A stretch of 64,000 bases of DNA from Paracoccus sp. (in: a-proteobacteria) (GCF_030538695.1 NZ_JAUNTN010000002.1:119582-183581); one strand, 5' to 3'; counted from the stretch's first letter, positions 39,360 through 48,178 are shown. Notes: generated by a model from the letters alone, not told the origin. Program-made: numbers and translations.

Positions 39360-39587
39360 TTACTTCACGGCATAGGGCAGCAGGGCGAGGAAGCGGGCGC
39401 GCTTGATGGCGCGGGCCAGCTCACGCTGCTTCTTGGCCGAGACGGCGGTGATGCGCGACGGCACGATCTTGCCGCGTTCGCTGATATAGCGTTGCAGCAG
39501 GCGCGTGTCTTTATAGTCGATTTTCGGCGCGTTCTCGCCCGAGAACGGGCAGACTTTGCGACGGCGGAAGAACGGTTTGTTAGCCAT
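39360..39587 (-). CDS. rpsR: 30S ribosomal protein S18
   Basis: A 75-residue basic protein with [20 protein letters not shown] and the S18 core [20 protein letters not shown]. It lies between rpsF and rplI with 12-bp gaps on both sides, a standard operon. Confidence 0.97.
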   Translation of the reverse strand: MANKPFFRRRKVCPFSGENAPKIDYKDTRLLQRYISERGKIVPSRITAVSAKKQRELARAIKRARFLALLPYAVK

Positions 39588-39599
39588 GTCGTGTCCTCC

Positions 39600-39953
39600 T
39601 TAGTCGCGGCGGCGGCGTTCGCCGCGCTCTTCGCGTTTCTGCATCTGAACCGAGGGGCCTTCCTCGTGTTCGTCCACGCGGACGGTCAGCACACGCATCA
39701 CGTCTTCGTGCAGACGGGCCAGACGCTCCATTTCCTGAACGGCGGCCGAAGGCGCGTCCGAACGCAGAAAGGCGTAATGGCCCTTGCGGTTCTTGTTGAT
39801 TTTATAGGCCAGGGTGCGGACACCCCAGTATTCCGATTCGACCACCTTGCCGCCGTTATCGGCCAGCACGGTCGAGAAATGTTCCATCAGCCCTTCGGCC
39901 TGCGTATTGGACAGGTCCTGGCGGGCGATCAGCACATGCTCATAAAGCGGCAT
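39600..39953 (-). CDS. rpsF: 30S ribosomal protein S6
   Basis: The 117 residues start MPLYEHVLIARQDLS and include WGVRTLAYKINKNRKGHYAF, typical S6, with a basic/acidic C-terminal tail (EERGERRRRD). An in-frame upstream extension of 21 residues lacks homology. First gene of the S6-S18-L9 operon; its promoter should lie in 39954-40173, where I see no clear consensus. Confidence 0.97.
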   Translation of the reverse strand: MPLYEHVLIARQDLSNTQAEGLMEHFSTVLADNGGKVVESEYWGVRTLAYKINKNRKGHYAFLRSDAPSAAVQEMERLARLHEDVMRVLTVRVDEHEEGPSVQMQKREERGERRRRD

Positions 39954-40173
39954 GTCAGACCCTTTTCGTTTCAGGCGGGCTTCACAGGCGGGAAAACCCC
40001 TTCCGCGCCCCGCCACGAGAGGCTGCGCCGGTTTCGCAATATGCGGAAGGATGCAGCCTTATAGCCGGATTCGGCAGGATTGCAACGGCAATCGCGGAAC
40101 GTGGCTTCTGAAAGATGAAGGGAACCGTTTCCGTCAGGCTTGCGTTATGCGCTGACAACCAAAGGAGTCCCCC

Positions 40174-40812
40174 ATGCGCCACATTCTGGCCCTTCCCTTC
40201 GCCCTTGCCCTTGCCGCCGCGCCGCTGTCGGCCTTTGCGCAGACCGATGTTTCCGCCGAGGCTGTCCCGGCGTCCGAGGCGACCGCCGCTGCGGTCGAGG
40301 CTGGCACCTATGGCTTTGACGCCGATCACAGCCAGATCGTTTTTCATTACAATCACATGGGCTTTTCGACCAGCTTTGGCTTCGTGAACGGCCTGTCGGG
40401 TGAGGCGGTTCTGGACCCTGCCGATCCGGCAAAATCCACGATCACCGCATCTTTCCCGCTGTCCAAGCTGCAAACCGTGTCCAAGGGTCTGGACGAGCAT
40501 CTGATGGGGGATGATTTCTTCAAAGGTGCGGCACCGGATACGCAAGTAACCTTTGTTTCGACCGAAGTTGCCCCGGATGGCGACAACAAGGCCAAAGTCA
40601 CCGGCGATCTGACGCTGAACGGTGTGACCAAGCCGGTCGTGCTTGATGTGACGCTGAACAAGGCCGCTCCCAGCCCGATGACCAATGTCGCCACCGTCGG
40701 CTTCGAGGCGACGACCGAGATCAAACGCTCTGACTTCAACCTGGGCGCTTTTGTTCCGGCAGTTTCCGATGAGGTGCAAATCCGCATCGACGCCGAGATG
40801 AACAAACAGTAA
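40174..40812 (+). CDS. YceI family periplasmic protein
   Basis: A 212-residue exported protein with a Sec signal (MRHILALPFALALAAAPLSAFA), then a short linker and a YceI lipocalin-like domain: YGFDADHSQIVFHYNHMGFS, FPLSKLQTVSKGLDEHLMGD, FNLGAFVPAVSDEV. The family binds isoprenoid-type lipids in a beta barrel; its physiological role is unclear. AAAGGAG precedes the start with good spacing. Confidence 0.91.
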   Translation: MRHILALPFALALAAAPLSAFAQTDVSAEAVPASEATAAAVEAGTYGFDADHSQIVFHYNHMGFSTSFGFVNGLSGEAVLDPADPAKSTITASFPLSKLQTVSKGLDEHLMGDDFFKGAAPDTQVTFVSTEVAPDGDNKAKVTGDLTLNGVTKPVVLDVTLNKAAPSPMTNVATVGFEATTEIKRSDFNLGAFVPAVSDEVQIRIDAEMNKQ

Positions 40813-40827
40813 TCGCTGCGAAATGGG

Positions 40828-40858
40828 AAAGGGGCGCCGCTTTGGCGCCCCTTTTTTT
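40828..40858 (+). terminator. Terminator after yceI-like gene
   Basis: An 11-bp perfect stem AAAGGGGCGCC / GGCGCCCCTTT with a 5-nt loop and a T7 run. It follows the YceI gene and, by symmetry, may also serve the convergent peroxidase gene. Confidence 0.93.
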
Positions 40859-40862
40859 CGTG

Positions 40863-41972
40863 TCAGCCGTTGCTGGCCTCTGCCGGTGGGGCGGGCGGCA
40901 CCATCGGGTTCGGGGCCGGCGTGTCCTGAGTGCGGTTCGGCAGCACCGGGATCGTGACTTCGGGCTGATCGCCGGTCAGCGCGTGCAGGAAGGCCACGAT
41001 ATTATCCGCATCCTCATCCGACATTTCCGTGCCGATCTGCGAATCCGACATGATCTGAACCGCCTGCCGCAGATCCCACACCTGACCCGAGTGGAAATAG
41101 GGCGCGGTCAGCGCGATATTACGCAGCGGCGCGGCGCGGAACACATATTCATCGCTGGCGGTCTGCGTCACCGCAAAGCGACCAGCGTCATCGGGCGGCA
41201 GAATATCGGCACCGGGTTTGGCGACTACGCCGAACGGGTGGTAATCCTGCCCGCCAAGGTTGATGCCATAGTGGCAGGCGGTGCAGCCCGTGTCGATAAA
41301 TGCCTGCATCCCGATTTTTTGCTGATCGGTCATCGCCGCGTCATCGCCCGCCATGAACAGGTCCAGCGGCGAATTGGGGGTAATCAGCGTCGCCTCATAC
41401 TGCTCGATCGCATGGGCGAAATTGTCGAATGTCACCGGGTCAGCCTCGCCGGGGAAGGCGGCTTTGAAGGCCTCGACATATTCCGGCATGGAATTGATCG
41501 TCGTCACCACCTGCTCGGGGGTATTGGACATTTCCACACCCGCCTGAACCGGGCCTTTCGCCTGTTCGGCAAGGTCAGGCGCGCGCCCATCCCAGAATTG
41601 CGCAGCGTTAAAGACCGAGTTCAGCACCGTGGGGGCGTTGCGCGGGCCTTTCTGCCAGCCGTGACCGATCGAGACCGGCAACTCATCATCGCCACCCAGC
41701 GACAGGTTGTGACAGGTCGCGCAGGAGATCAGCTGCGAGGACGACATGCGCGGGTCGAAATACAGCATCTTGCCCAATTCGACCTTTTCCGGGGTCAGCG
41801 GCAGGGCTTCATCTGCGCCCGCCTTCGCAATCGGTTGCGGCTCTGCGGGGATTTTTTCAAAAATTGCCAAGGCTTCTTCGCGCAGTGCCGCATTGTCGAT
41901 GGCTGCATCCTGCGCCAGCGCGGGCGAAGCAACTGCAAGCGCGGCGCCTGTCAGAAGGAGTATCCGTTTCAT
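40863..41972 (-). CDS. ccp: Di-haem cytochrome c peroxidase
   Basis: Periplasmic peroxidase that reduces H2O2 with cytochrome c electrons. The 369 residues have a Sec signal (MKRILLLTGAALAVASPALA), two haem sites CATCH (about 82) and CTACH (about 227), the regions ELGKMLYFDPRMS and AAQFWDGRAPDLAEQAKGPV typical of CcpA/MauG-type peroxidases, and a proline-rich C-terminal tail. An FNR-type box lies 100 bp upstream. In Paracoccus denitrificans ccp is FnrP-regulated, consistent with this site. Confidence 0.93.
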   Translation of the reverse strand: MKRILLLTGAALAVASPALAQDAAIDNAALREEALAIFEKIPAEPQPIAKAGADEALPLTPEKVELGKMLYFDPRMSSSQLISCATCHNLSLGGDDELPVSIGHGWQKGPRNAPTVLNSVFNAAQFWDGRAPDLAEQAKGPVQAGVEMSNTPEQVVTTINSMPEYVEAFKAAFPGEADPVTFDNFAHAIEQYEATLITPNSPLDLFMAGDDAAMTDQQKIGMQAFIDTGCTACHYGINLGGQDYHPFGVVAKPGADILPPDDAGRFAVTQTASDEYVFRAAPLRNIALTAPYFHSGQVWDLRQAVQIMSDSQIGTEMSDEDADNIVAFLHALTGDQPEVTIPVLPNRTQDTPAPNPMVPPAPPAEASNG

Positions 41973-42071
41973 CGTTACATCTCCTTACGGATGGGTTTTC
42001 GCGTTTCCCGGCGAATATCCTTGCGGACCGCTCGCCCGCGCAGAATATTGCAGTATTTTCACGACAATGTT

Positions 42072-42085
42072 CTGACACAGATCAA
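42072..42085. promoter_or_regulatory. FNR/CRP-type box between ccp and agmatinase genes
   Basis: CTGACACAGATCAA matches TTGAT-N4-ATCAA at eight of ten defined positions (right half perfect). Its centre is about 106 bp from the ccp start, allowing the usual -41.5 spacing with a 65-nt leader on the minus strand. It is only 13 bp before the agmatinase start, so there it could only repress. Confidence 0.65.
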
Positions 42086-42097
42086 ACGGTGGCCTGA

Positions 42098-43057
42098 ATG
42101 TCTCTGAGTGACGCAACGACCCAAATCGACCACGCCTTCACCCGCGCCGACCTGCGCGGCCAGAGTTTCGAGAATGCTTTTGCCGGGGCAACCAGCTTTC
42201 TGCGGCGGCGCTATACCAAGGATCTGGCGGGGGTGGACCTGGCCATCACCGGCGTGCCCTTCGACCAGGCGGTGACGCATCGCCCCGGCACCCGGTTCGG
42301 GCCGCGTGCCATCCGCGAGGCATCCTGCCTGCAACCGTTCGACGCACCCTTCGGCTGGGGCTTCGACCCGATGCAGGAACTTGCGATGGTGGATTACGGC
42401 GATGTGGCTTTCGATTACGCGAATGTCCGCGAGACGCCGGGGCGGATCACCGACCATATCGCCGCGATTCTGGCGGCGGGCGTGGTGCCGGTGACGCTGG
42501 GGGGCGATCATTTCATCACCCTGCCGATCCTGCGGGCGATGGCGGCGAAATATGGGCCGATGGCGCTGATCCAGTTTGACGCCCATTCTGATACATGGGT
42601 CGATGACGACCCGGACCGTATCGACCACGGCACCTTTCTGTATAAGGCGATCAGGCAAGGGCTGGTGGACCCGGCGGCTGCGGTTAGCGTTGGCATCCGC
42701 ACCGACAACCCGGACACGCTTGGGGTCACGATCCTTGATGCGCCGGGGGTGCATCAGGCAGGTATCGAGGCAACGCTGGACCGGATCCGTGCCGTGGTGG
42801 GCGACCGGCCCTGCTATGTGACCTTTGATATCGACGCGCTGGACCCGGCCTTTGCGCCCGGCACCGGCACGCCCGTCTGGGGCGGGCTGGCAAGCTGGCA
42901 GGCCGAGGCTTTGCTGCGCGGCCTTGCCGGAATCAATTTTGCGGGGGGCGATGTCGTCGAGGTTTCGCCGCCCTACGACCCGACCGGCATTACAGCCGTA
43001 GCCGGGGCGCATGTGGCTGTCTCGCTGATCTGTCTGGCGGCGGCGGCCCGGCGTTAA
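42098..43057 (+). CDS. speB: Agmatinase
   Basis: Manganese ureohydrolase that makes putrescine and urea from agmatine. The 319 residues contain the metal motifs GGDHFI, FDAHSDTWVDDD and TFDIDALDPAFAPGTGTP, with the conserved GVPFDQAVTHRPGTRFGPRAI start region. A related guanidino-acid hydrolase (guanidinobutyrase) is possible, since this family is hard to separate by eye. The start at 42098 follows a short 125-bp gap shared with divergent ccp. Confidence 0.88.
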   Translation: MSLSDATTQIDHAFTRADLRGQSFENAFAGATSFLRRRYTKDLAGVDLAITGVPFDQAVTHRPGTRFGPRAIREASCLQPFDAPFGWGFDPMQELAMVDYGDVAFDYANVRETPGRITDHIAAILAAGVVPVTLGGDHFITLPILRAMAAKYGPMALIQFDAHSDTWVDDDPDRIDHGTFLYKAIRQGLVDPAAAVSVGIRTDNPDTLGVTILDAPGVHQAGIEATLDRIRAVVGDRPCYVTFDIDALDPAFAPGTGTPVWGGLASWQAEALLRGLAGINFAGGDVVEVSPPYDPTGITAVAGAHVAVSLICLAAAARR

Positions 43058-43060
43058 GTC

Positions 43061-43079
43061 GCGGGGGCGCTGCCCCCGC
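43061..43079 (+). terminator. GC hairpin after agmatinase gene
   Basis: GCGGGGGC / GCCCCCGC with a short loop lies right after the speB stop. It has no T-run but is followed by the repeat at 43084-43141 and a second hairpin GGGGGC/GCCCCC at 43164-43179. Confidence 0.45.
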
Positions 43080-43083
43080 ACCC

Positions 43084-43141
43084 CCGGGATATTTTTATGA
43101 AGAAGAAAGCGATCCTATCTTTTGCCCTTAAATATCCCGGG
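43084..43141. repeat. Dispersed intergenic repeat, facing pair (copies 3a and 3b)
   Basis: CCGGGATATTTTTATGAAG (from 43084) and the inverted CTTTTGCCCTTAAATATCCCGG (ending 43140) face each other across about 12 bp. They share the GGATATTT...AAAAG pattern of the copies at 14066, 36453 and 46696. The pair sits between convergent speB and rsmD, so the transcript from either strand could form a long stem. Confidence 0.65.
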
Positions 43142-43183
43142 GTGAATTGGCCGCAGGCCAAGAGGGGGCAAAGCCCCCTTTAC

Positions 43184-43756
43184 TTATCCAACAAGCGGAT
43201 CCGGCATCCGGCAGATGGTGATTGTGGTATCGCCATAGCGGCGCTGGTCGATCTGGCGCAGCGGCGCGGGAATCAGGGGTGGGCGGGCGTCTTCCCACAT
43301 GATCGTGGCACCGGGGGCGATCCAGTTGCCATCCAATGCGCTGGCGATGGCGGCTTCGCCAAGGCCCGTATCATAGGGCGGGTCCAGCAGGATCAGATCA
43401 TAGCCCGGCCCCCGGTTTGGGCCAAGCCGGGTGGCATCGCGCCGCCAGACATCGGTTTCGCCCATGGCGCGGGCTTTTTCGATATTGCTTCGCAGCAGGG
43501 CGCGAGCCTTGGCGCCGTCATCGACAAAGGCTACCCGCGCCGCGCCGCGCGACAGGGCCTCCAGCCCCAGCGCCCCGGTGCCGGCGAACAGGTCCAGCAC
43601 CCGCATCCCATCCAGACGCAGGCTATGGGCGTTTTCCAGCAGGTTGAAGATTGTTTCGCGCACCCGGTCGGTGGTCGGGCGCAAATGGGCGGCGGGGTCG
43701 CCTTCGCCCACATCCGCCAGTTTCAATCCGCGCAGGCGACCGCCGACGATCCTCAT
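43184..43756 (-). CDS. rsmD: 16S rRNA (guanine966-N2)-methyltransferase RsmD
   Basis: SAM-dependent methylation of G966 in 16S rRNA. The 190 residues show MRIVGGRLRGLKL, the DRVRETIFNLLEN motif, SAM loop VLDLFAGTGALGLEALSRGA and the catalytic LLDPPYD. Its ATG overlaps the stop of the upstream oxidoreductase by 4 bp. Confidence 0.95.
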   Translation of the reverse strand: MRIVGGRLRGLKLADVGEGDPAAHLRPTTDRVRETIFNLLENAHSLRLDGMRVLDLFAGTGALGLEALSRGAARVAFVDDGAKARALLRSNIEKARAMGETDVWRRDATRLGPNRGPGYDLILLDPPYDTGLGEAAIASALDGNWIAPGATIMWEDARPPLIPAPLRQIDQRRYGDTTITICRMPDPLVG

Positions 43757-44910
43757 AGCAATGCCTTCAGGTCGGGGGCGTCAGCGATCAGCGCCGGATC
43801 TGCGCTGCGGCCCGCGTCGATCAGGCGCTTGCCGACCATATAGGCGCGGGGATCATTCAGCGCGTCCACGGCCAGCAGGCGATCTTTGGCGAAATACCAT
43901 ACGCTGCCGCCCTGATCCGACGGCCGCGTCACGGTACGGTCAAAGCCAGTGTTGAGGCCCGCAATTTGCAGCTTGGCGTCAAACTGATCCGACCAGAACC
44001 ACGGTTTCGGCACATAGGGTTTGCCCGCGCCCAGCATGTTCTCGGCCACCAGTTCCGCCATGTCGATGGCATTGCCGACGCTTTCCAGCCGCAGTTGCGT
44101 CCCACGCCACGGAAAGCTGGCGCAGTCGCCCGCTGACCAGATGGCGGGGTCAGAGGTGCGGCCCTGTTCATCGGTGGCGATGCCATTGTCCGACGCCAGC
44201 CCGGCAGTTTCGGCCAGCGCGGTGTTGGGGGTGACGCCGATGCCGGCGATGACCAGATCCGCCGGAATGTTGCGATCGGTCAGGGTGACAGCGGTGGGGG
44301 TGATGCCGGTGATGGCGGTGTTTTCCAGAAGGGTGACGCCGTGACGCTGATGTAGGGCGCGGATCATATCGGCGGTTTCCGTGGCGGCGACGCGGCCAAG
44401 GATGCGAGGGGCAGCCTCGATCAGCGTGACTTCCAGCCCCAGCTTGCGGGCGACAGCGGCGGCCTCCAGCCCGATATAGCCGCCGCCGATCACCACCAGC
44501 CTTTGGCCGGGTTGCAGCCGGGGGCGCAGGGCGTCCACATCGGCCAGATTGCGAATGGTCAGCGCCCCGGCCAGCGGGCGCGGGGTGGCGCCGGTGGTCA
44601 GCGCCAGCCGGTCATAGGGCAGGGCAGCGGCGCTGGTTTCCACAGTTTTCGCGGCACGGTCGATATGCAGTGCGGTGGTGCCGGTCAGCAGGCGGATGTC
44701 GTTCTCGGCCCACCAGTCCGGGGCGCGCAGTTCCAGCCGGTCAAGGCCCATTTCGCCCAGCAGATAGGCTTTGGACAGCGGCGGGCGCTGATAGGGGGCG
44801 GCGGGTTCATCGCCCAGAATGGTGATCGGGGCGGTATCCCCAAGCGCACGCAGCTTTGCCGCCAGCGAGGCCGCAGCCTGTCCCGCGCCGATGATAAGAG
44901 TTCCGGCCAT
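43753..44910 (-). CDS. FAD-dependent ferredoxin reductase-type oxidoreductase
   Basis: A 385-residue flavoprotein with two Rossmann motifs: LIIGAGQAAASLAAKLR (FAD, about 5) and LVVIGGGYIGLEAAAVARKLG (NADH, about 143), plus the PYQRPPLSKAYL segment and IWSAGDCASFP near residue 260. These are typical of putidaredoxin or rubredoxin reductases of Rieske/P450 systems. No oxygenase or ferredoxin gene is adjacent, so the partner is unknown. The start at 44910 has GGGGGAAAC upstream. Confidence 0.87.
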   Translation of the reverse strand: MAGTLIIGAGQAAASLAAKLRALGDTAPITILGDEPAAPYQRPPLSKAYLLGEMGLDRLELRAPDWWAENDIRLLTGTTALHIDRAAKTVETSAAALPYDRLALTTGATPRPLAGALTIRNLADVDALRPRLQPGQRLVVIGGGYIGLEAAAVARKLGLEVTLIEAAPRILGRVAATETADMIRALHQRHGVTLLENTAITGITPTAVTLTDRNIPADLVIAGIGVTPNTALAETAGLASDNGIATDEQGRTSDPAIWSAGDCASFPWRGTQLRLESVGNAIDMAELVAENMLGAGKPYVPKPWFWSDQFDAKLQIAGLNTGFDRTVTRPSDQGGSVWYFAKDRLLAVDALNDPRAYMVGKRLIDAGRSADPALIADAPDLKALL

Positions 44911-44985
44911 GGTTTCCCCCACTGGCAATTTTCGCCGGGCAATCTAGGATCAGGGCAGCCGTGTTGCAATGTCAGGAGGTGTGAA

Positions 44986-45471
44986 ATGGCTGTTTCCAAA
45001 GGCGACAAATTGCCCGATGCGACCGTATTGCGGATGGGGGCTGATGGCCCCGAGCAGGTGCAGATGGCCGATCTGACCAAGGGCCGGGTGGCGGTTTTCG
45101 GGCTGCCGGGAGCTTTTACCGGGACGTGCAGCAATGCGCATATGCCAAGTTTCATCCGCACGGCGGATGCCTTCCGGGCCAAGGGCTTTGATGCGATTTA
45201 TTGCGTGACGGTGAATGATCCGTTTGTTTGCGCGGCTTGGGCGGAAGCGACCGGATCGGATAAGGCGGGGATCGCCATTCTGGCTGATGCGGCGGGAGAT
45301 TTTACCCGCGCCATGGGGCTGGCCTTTGATGCGCCGCCCGCCGGGCTGTTCGGCCGGTCCAAGCGTTACGCGCTGGCGGCAACCGATGGCGTGATCGAAG
45401 TCATTCAGATCGAGGACAGCCCCGGCATGTGCTCGGTTTCAGCCGGGGAATCGCTGCTGGAGGCGGTTTAA
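44986..45471 (+). CDS. Peroxiredoxin, Prx5/AhpE-like (1-Cys or atypical 2-Cys)
   Basis: Thiol peroxidase of 161 residues. The peroxidatic Cys is in PGAFTGTCSNAHMP (about 50), with the GFDAIYCVTVNDPFVCAAWAE region typical of the Prx5 subgroup. A further Cys in SPGMCSVSAGES near the C-terminus may be resolving. CAGGAGGTG precedes the ATG. It diverges from the oxidoreductase gene with a 75-bp gap. Confidence 0.91.
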   Translation: MAVSKGDKLPDATVLRMGADGPEQVQMADLTKGRVAVFGLPGAFTGTCSNAHMPSFIRTADAFRAKGFDAIYCVTVNDPFVCAAWAEATGSDKAGIAILADAAGDFTRAMGLAFDAPPAGLFGRSKRYALAATDGVIEVIQIEDSPGMCSVSAGESLLEAV

Positions 45472-45496
45472 CCGCCCAAAGGCCCCCCATGGCTGC

Positions 45497-46633
45497 TTAG
45501 CCGCCTAAGGGACCACGCCGGAACGGGGCAAAGTCGGTGAGGGCATCCAGTTCCTCACCGATGGCCTGCCGTTCGCGGGTCAGGTAATCATCCAGCGCCC
45601 GATAAAAACCGGGGTCCGCAACCCAATGCAGCGAGTGGATTGGCGCAGGCGTATAGCCGCGTGCCAGTTTGTGATCGCCCTGCGCCCCGGCCTCGACGCG
45701 GGGGATCTGATGGGCAATCGCCCAGTCAATTGCCTGATGATAACACAATTCGAAATGCAGATCGGGGTGATGCTCAAGGCAGCCCCAATAGCGGCCGTAA
45801 AGCGCATCCGGCCCGATAAAGTTCAGCGCCCCGGCAATCGGTTGGCCGTCGCGTTCGGCCAGCACCAGCAGGATGTCGTCGCGCATGGTCTGGTGGATGG
45901 CGTCGAAAAAGGCGCGGGTCAGATAGGGGCGGCCCCATTTGCGGCTGCCGGTATCTTGGTAAAACCGCCAGAAAGCATCCCAATGGGCGGGGCGCAGATC
46001 CTCGCCGGTCAGGCTGCGGATGCTGCCGCCAAAGGACTGCGCACGGGCGCGTTCTTTGCGCAGGGCCTTGCGGTGGCGCGAGGACAGCGCGGCAAGGAAA
46101 TCATCATAGCTGTTATAGCCCCGGTTTTCCCAGTGGAATTGCTCGGTCACGCGGGGCAGGAAACCGGCAGGTGCGGCCAGTGCGGCCTCGGATTCGGTGC
46201 AGAAGGTGACATGGACGCCGGACAGGTCGGCATTGCGGGCCACCTGTGCCATGCCGCGCAGCAGGGCGATTTGCACATCCGGGTCGGGGGACAGCAGGCG
46301 CGGGCCGGTGGCAGGGGTAAAGGGAATAGCGCATTGCAGCTTTGGGTAATAATCACCGCCCGCGCGGGTGTAGGCATCGGCCCATGCGTGGTCAAAGATA
46401 TATTCGCCCTGCGAATGGGTTTTCAGGTAAAGCGGTGCAACCCCTGCCAGATGACCGTCCAGTGTGGCCGAAAGATGCGCGGGCAGCCAGCCGGTGTCCT
46501 CCCCGACAGAGCCGGATGTTTCCAGCGCCGCCAGAAAGCGGTGGCTGGTGAACGGGTTGGTTCCGGCCAGATGGTCCCAGTCGGCGGCGGGGATGTCGGA
46601 AATGGCGCGGTGGGTCTGGACGGTAAGGGTCAT
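45497..46633 (-). CDS. FemAB-like/DUF482 GNAT-family protein
   Basis: A 378-residue protein with the pattern of the DUF482 (GNAT) family: NPFTSHRFLAALETSGSV, YIFDHAWADAYTRAGG, LSSRHRKALRKERARA, and the C-terminal GAQGDHKLARGYTP. The fold is a double GNAT domain like FemAB peptidyltransferases. Substrates have not been established. It is transcribed alone on the minus strand; the next gene upstream starts beyond a repeat copy. Confidence 0.85.
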   Translation of the reverse strand: MTLTVQTHRAISDIPAADWDHLAGTNPFTSHRFLAALETSGSVGEDTGWLPAHLSATLDGHLAGVAPLYLKTHSQGEYIFDHAWADAYTRAGGDYYPKLQCAIPFTPATGPRLLSPDPDVQIALLRGMAQVARNADLSGVHVTFCTESEAALAAPAGFLPRVTEQFHWENRGYNSYDDFLAALSSRHRKALRKERARAQSFGGSIRSLTGEDLRPAHWDAFWRFYQDTGSRKWGRPYLTRAFFDAIHQTMRDDILLVLAERDGQPIAGALNFIGPDALYGRYWGCLEHHPDLHFELCYHQAIDWAIAHQIPRVEAGAQGDHKLARGYTPAPIHSLHWVADPGFYRALDDYLTRERQAIGEELDALTDFAPFRRGPLGG

Positions 46634-46695
46634 GGGCGCAAGATAGGCGCTGGCGCGGCAATTACCAGATGGCGGCGCCGGTCCCGCCGGTGGAT

Positions 46696-46727
46696 GCCTC
46701 CGGCGGGGATATTTATGGACAAAAGAT
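46696..46727 (+). repeat. Dispersed intergenic repeat, copy 4
   Basis: Runs GCCTCCGGCGGGGATATTTA then TGGACAAAAGAT and ends at the stop of the glycerophosphodiesterase gene. It is the best full-length copy, matching 36453-36488 (inverted) and 14066-14087. Confidence 0.82.
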
Positions 46728-47473
46728 CAGGCCAGATAGCCTTCGAAGGTGATGTTTTGTGCAATCTGGCGGGCGTTAGCCTCGGATTCCGGGCTGCGGA
46801 TGGTCCAGCACAGGATCACTCCGCCTGCCGCCTTGATGCGGGCCACCGCCGGGTTGGTCAGGTCGGTATGCTGATGCGAGATAAAGCACGAACCGCTGCT
46901 GGTGTAATCCGCCAGATCCGCCAGCCGGGCGCGCTGATCGGCACCCAGCATCGGCCAGTCATCTGCCGGAAAGTGGCAGGAGGTCAGCCCGCAGGCGATT
47001 TCCGGCGCAGCCTTGTGAAAGGCGGCGGTGGTGTGCGGGTTGAAGGACATGACCGCAACCGGGCCGTGGTAATCGACCAAGAGCGCCGCCACCCGATCCT
47101 GAAGGTCGCCAATGTCGGGGCCAAGCCTGCCGTCCTGATCCTTGATCTCGATTAACAGGGGCGTGCGGCCGGCGACCAGCGCCAGTATTTGGGCCAGCGT
47201 GGGGATGGTTTCGTCGGTGTCCAGAAGGCGGGTTTGAGCCAGCGCCTCGGGGGATTGCTGGTTGACGAAGCCATCCGCGCCGCAAAGCCGCTTCAGGTCG
47301 TAGTCATGGAAAACCATCGCTGTGCCATCAGCGGCAGGCTGGATGTCACATTCAATCGCGTAGCCCGCATCAATCGCGGCGCGAAAAGCGGCGAGGCTGT
47401 TTTCCGGTATGCCCGGCTGATGCAGGCCGCGATGCGCAATCGGGCGGGTCAGAAAGTCCGGGTGCAGGGTCAT
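46727..47473 (-). CDS. Glycerophosphodiester phosphodiesterase
   Basis: Releases glycerol-3-phosphate from deacylated phospholipids. The 248 residues begin with the GDPD signature IAHRGLHQPGIPENSLAAF (catalytic His/Glu/Asn) and contain ECDIQPAADGTAMVFHDYD (metal Glu/Asp and His) and LLIEIKDQDG. No signal peptide, so cytoplasmic, UgpQ-like. Its ATG overlaps the RidA stop by 4 bp. Confidence 0.92.
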   Translation of the reverse strand: MTLHPDFLTRPIAHRGLHQPGIPENSLAAFRAAIDAGYAIECDIQPAADGTAMVFHDYDLKRLCGADGFVNQQSPEALAQTRLLDTDETIPTLAQILALVAGRTPLLIEIKDQDGRLGPDIGDLQDRVAALLVDYHGPVAVMSFNPHTTAAFHKAAPEIACGLTSCHFPADDWPMLGADQRARLADLADYTSSGSCFISHQHTDLTNPAVARIKAAGGVILCWTIRSPESEANARQIAQNITFEGYLA

Positions 47474-47931
47474 GGGCGGACCTCGAAAATGGCTTCGATT
47501 TCCACGGCCACGCCGCGCGGCAGGGCGGGGGCGCTGACGGCGGCGCGGGCGTGGCGGCCCGCATCGCCAAAGACCTGTACCATCAGGTCGGAACAGCCGT
47601 TGATAACCTCGGGCTGGTCGGTGAAATCGGGGGTTGAGTTCACAAACCCGGTCAGTTTCACCACCCGCACCAGCCGGTCAAGCTCGCCATCCAGCGCCTT
47701 GCGCAGTTGCGCAATCAGCGCCAGCCCGCAGGCACGGGCGGCGTCCGCGCCCTCCGCCACGTTCAGATCGGCGCCCAGTTTGCCCGTGATAAGCCCGTCC
47801 GGTCCGGCGGAAATCTGGCCCGAGACGAACACCAGATTCCCCGACAGCACGAAGGGAACGTAATTCGCCGCGGGTGCGGGCGCGTCGGGCAGGGTGATAC
47901 CCAGTTCGGTCAGGCGGTCGGTGATGGACAT
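47470..47931 (-). CDS. RidA family protein
   Basis: A 153-residue YjgF/YER057c/UK114 protein. It starts MSITDRLTELGITLPDAPAP and has NYVPFVLSGNLVFVSGQIS and LVRVVKLTGFVNSTPDF. Most relatives in this longer subgroup (about 150 residues) lack the Arg of true RidA enamine deaminases; here the equivalent C-terminal region is PALPRGVAVEIEAIFE, and the expected Arg is seen as PRGVAVEIE. The precise activity is uncertain. Upstream in-frame residues belong to the tRNA-Ser region and are ignored. Confidence 0.88.
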   Translation of the reverse strand: MSITDRLTELGITLPDAPAPAANYVPFVLSGNLVFVSGQISAGPDGLITGKLGADLNVAEGADAARACGLALIAQLRKALDGELDRLVRVVKLTGFVNSTPDFTDQPEVINGCSDLMVQVFGDAGRHARAAVSAPALPRGVAVEIEAIFEVRP

Positions 47932-47983
47932 GATAGCCTCCGTTTGCAGCTTGGCGTGGTCGCTTGGGCAGGGGGCTGAATAA

Positions 47984-48075
47984 TGGCGGAGAGGGTGGGA
48001 TTCGAACCCACGGAACCCTTGCAGGCTCAACGGTTTTCGAGACCGCCCCGTTCGACCACTCCGGCACCTCTCCGC
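47984..48075 (-). tRNA. tRNA-Ser (anticodon CGA)
   Basis: A 92-nt class II cloverleaf with encoded CCA, read on the minus strand. The acceptor GCGGAGA pairs with TCTCCGC, the anticodon loop CTCGAAA gives CGA (48037-48039), a long variable arm is present, and the T-arm is GGTTCGAATCC. It reads UCG serine codons. RidA starts 52 bp downstream and trgB diverges 104 bp upstream. Confidence 0.97.
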
Positions 48076-48178
48076 GCTTTGGTGTGGTAGGGGCGGCTGA
48101 TATAGCCAGCCGGGTTGAAGTGCAAGGGGGGATGGCGCAGAAAATGTGGAAAATTGTTCTGTGGGCAAGGGGTGCTGG

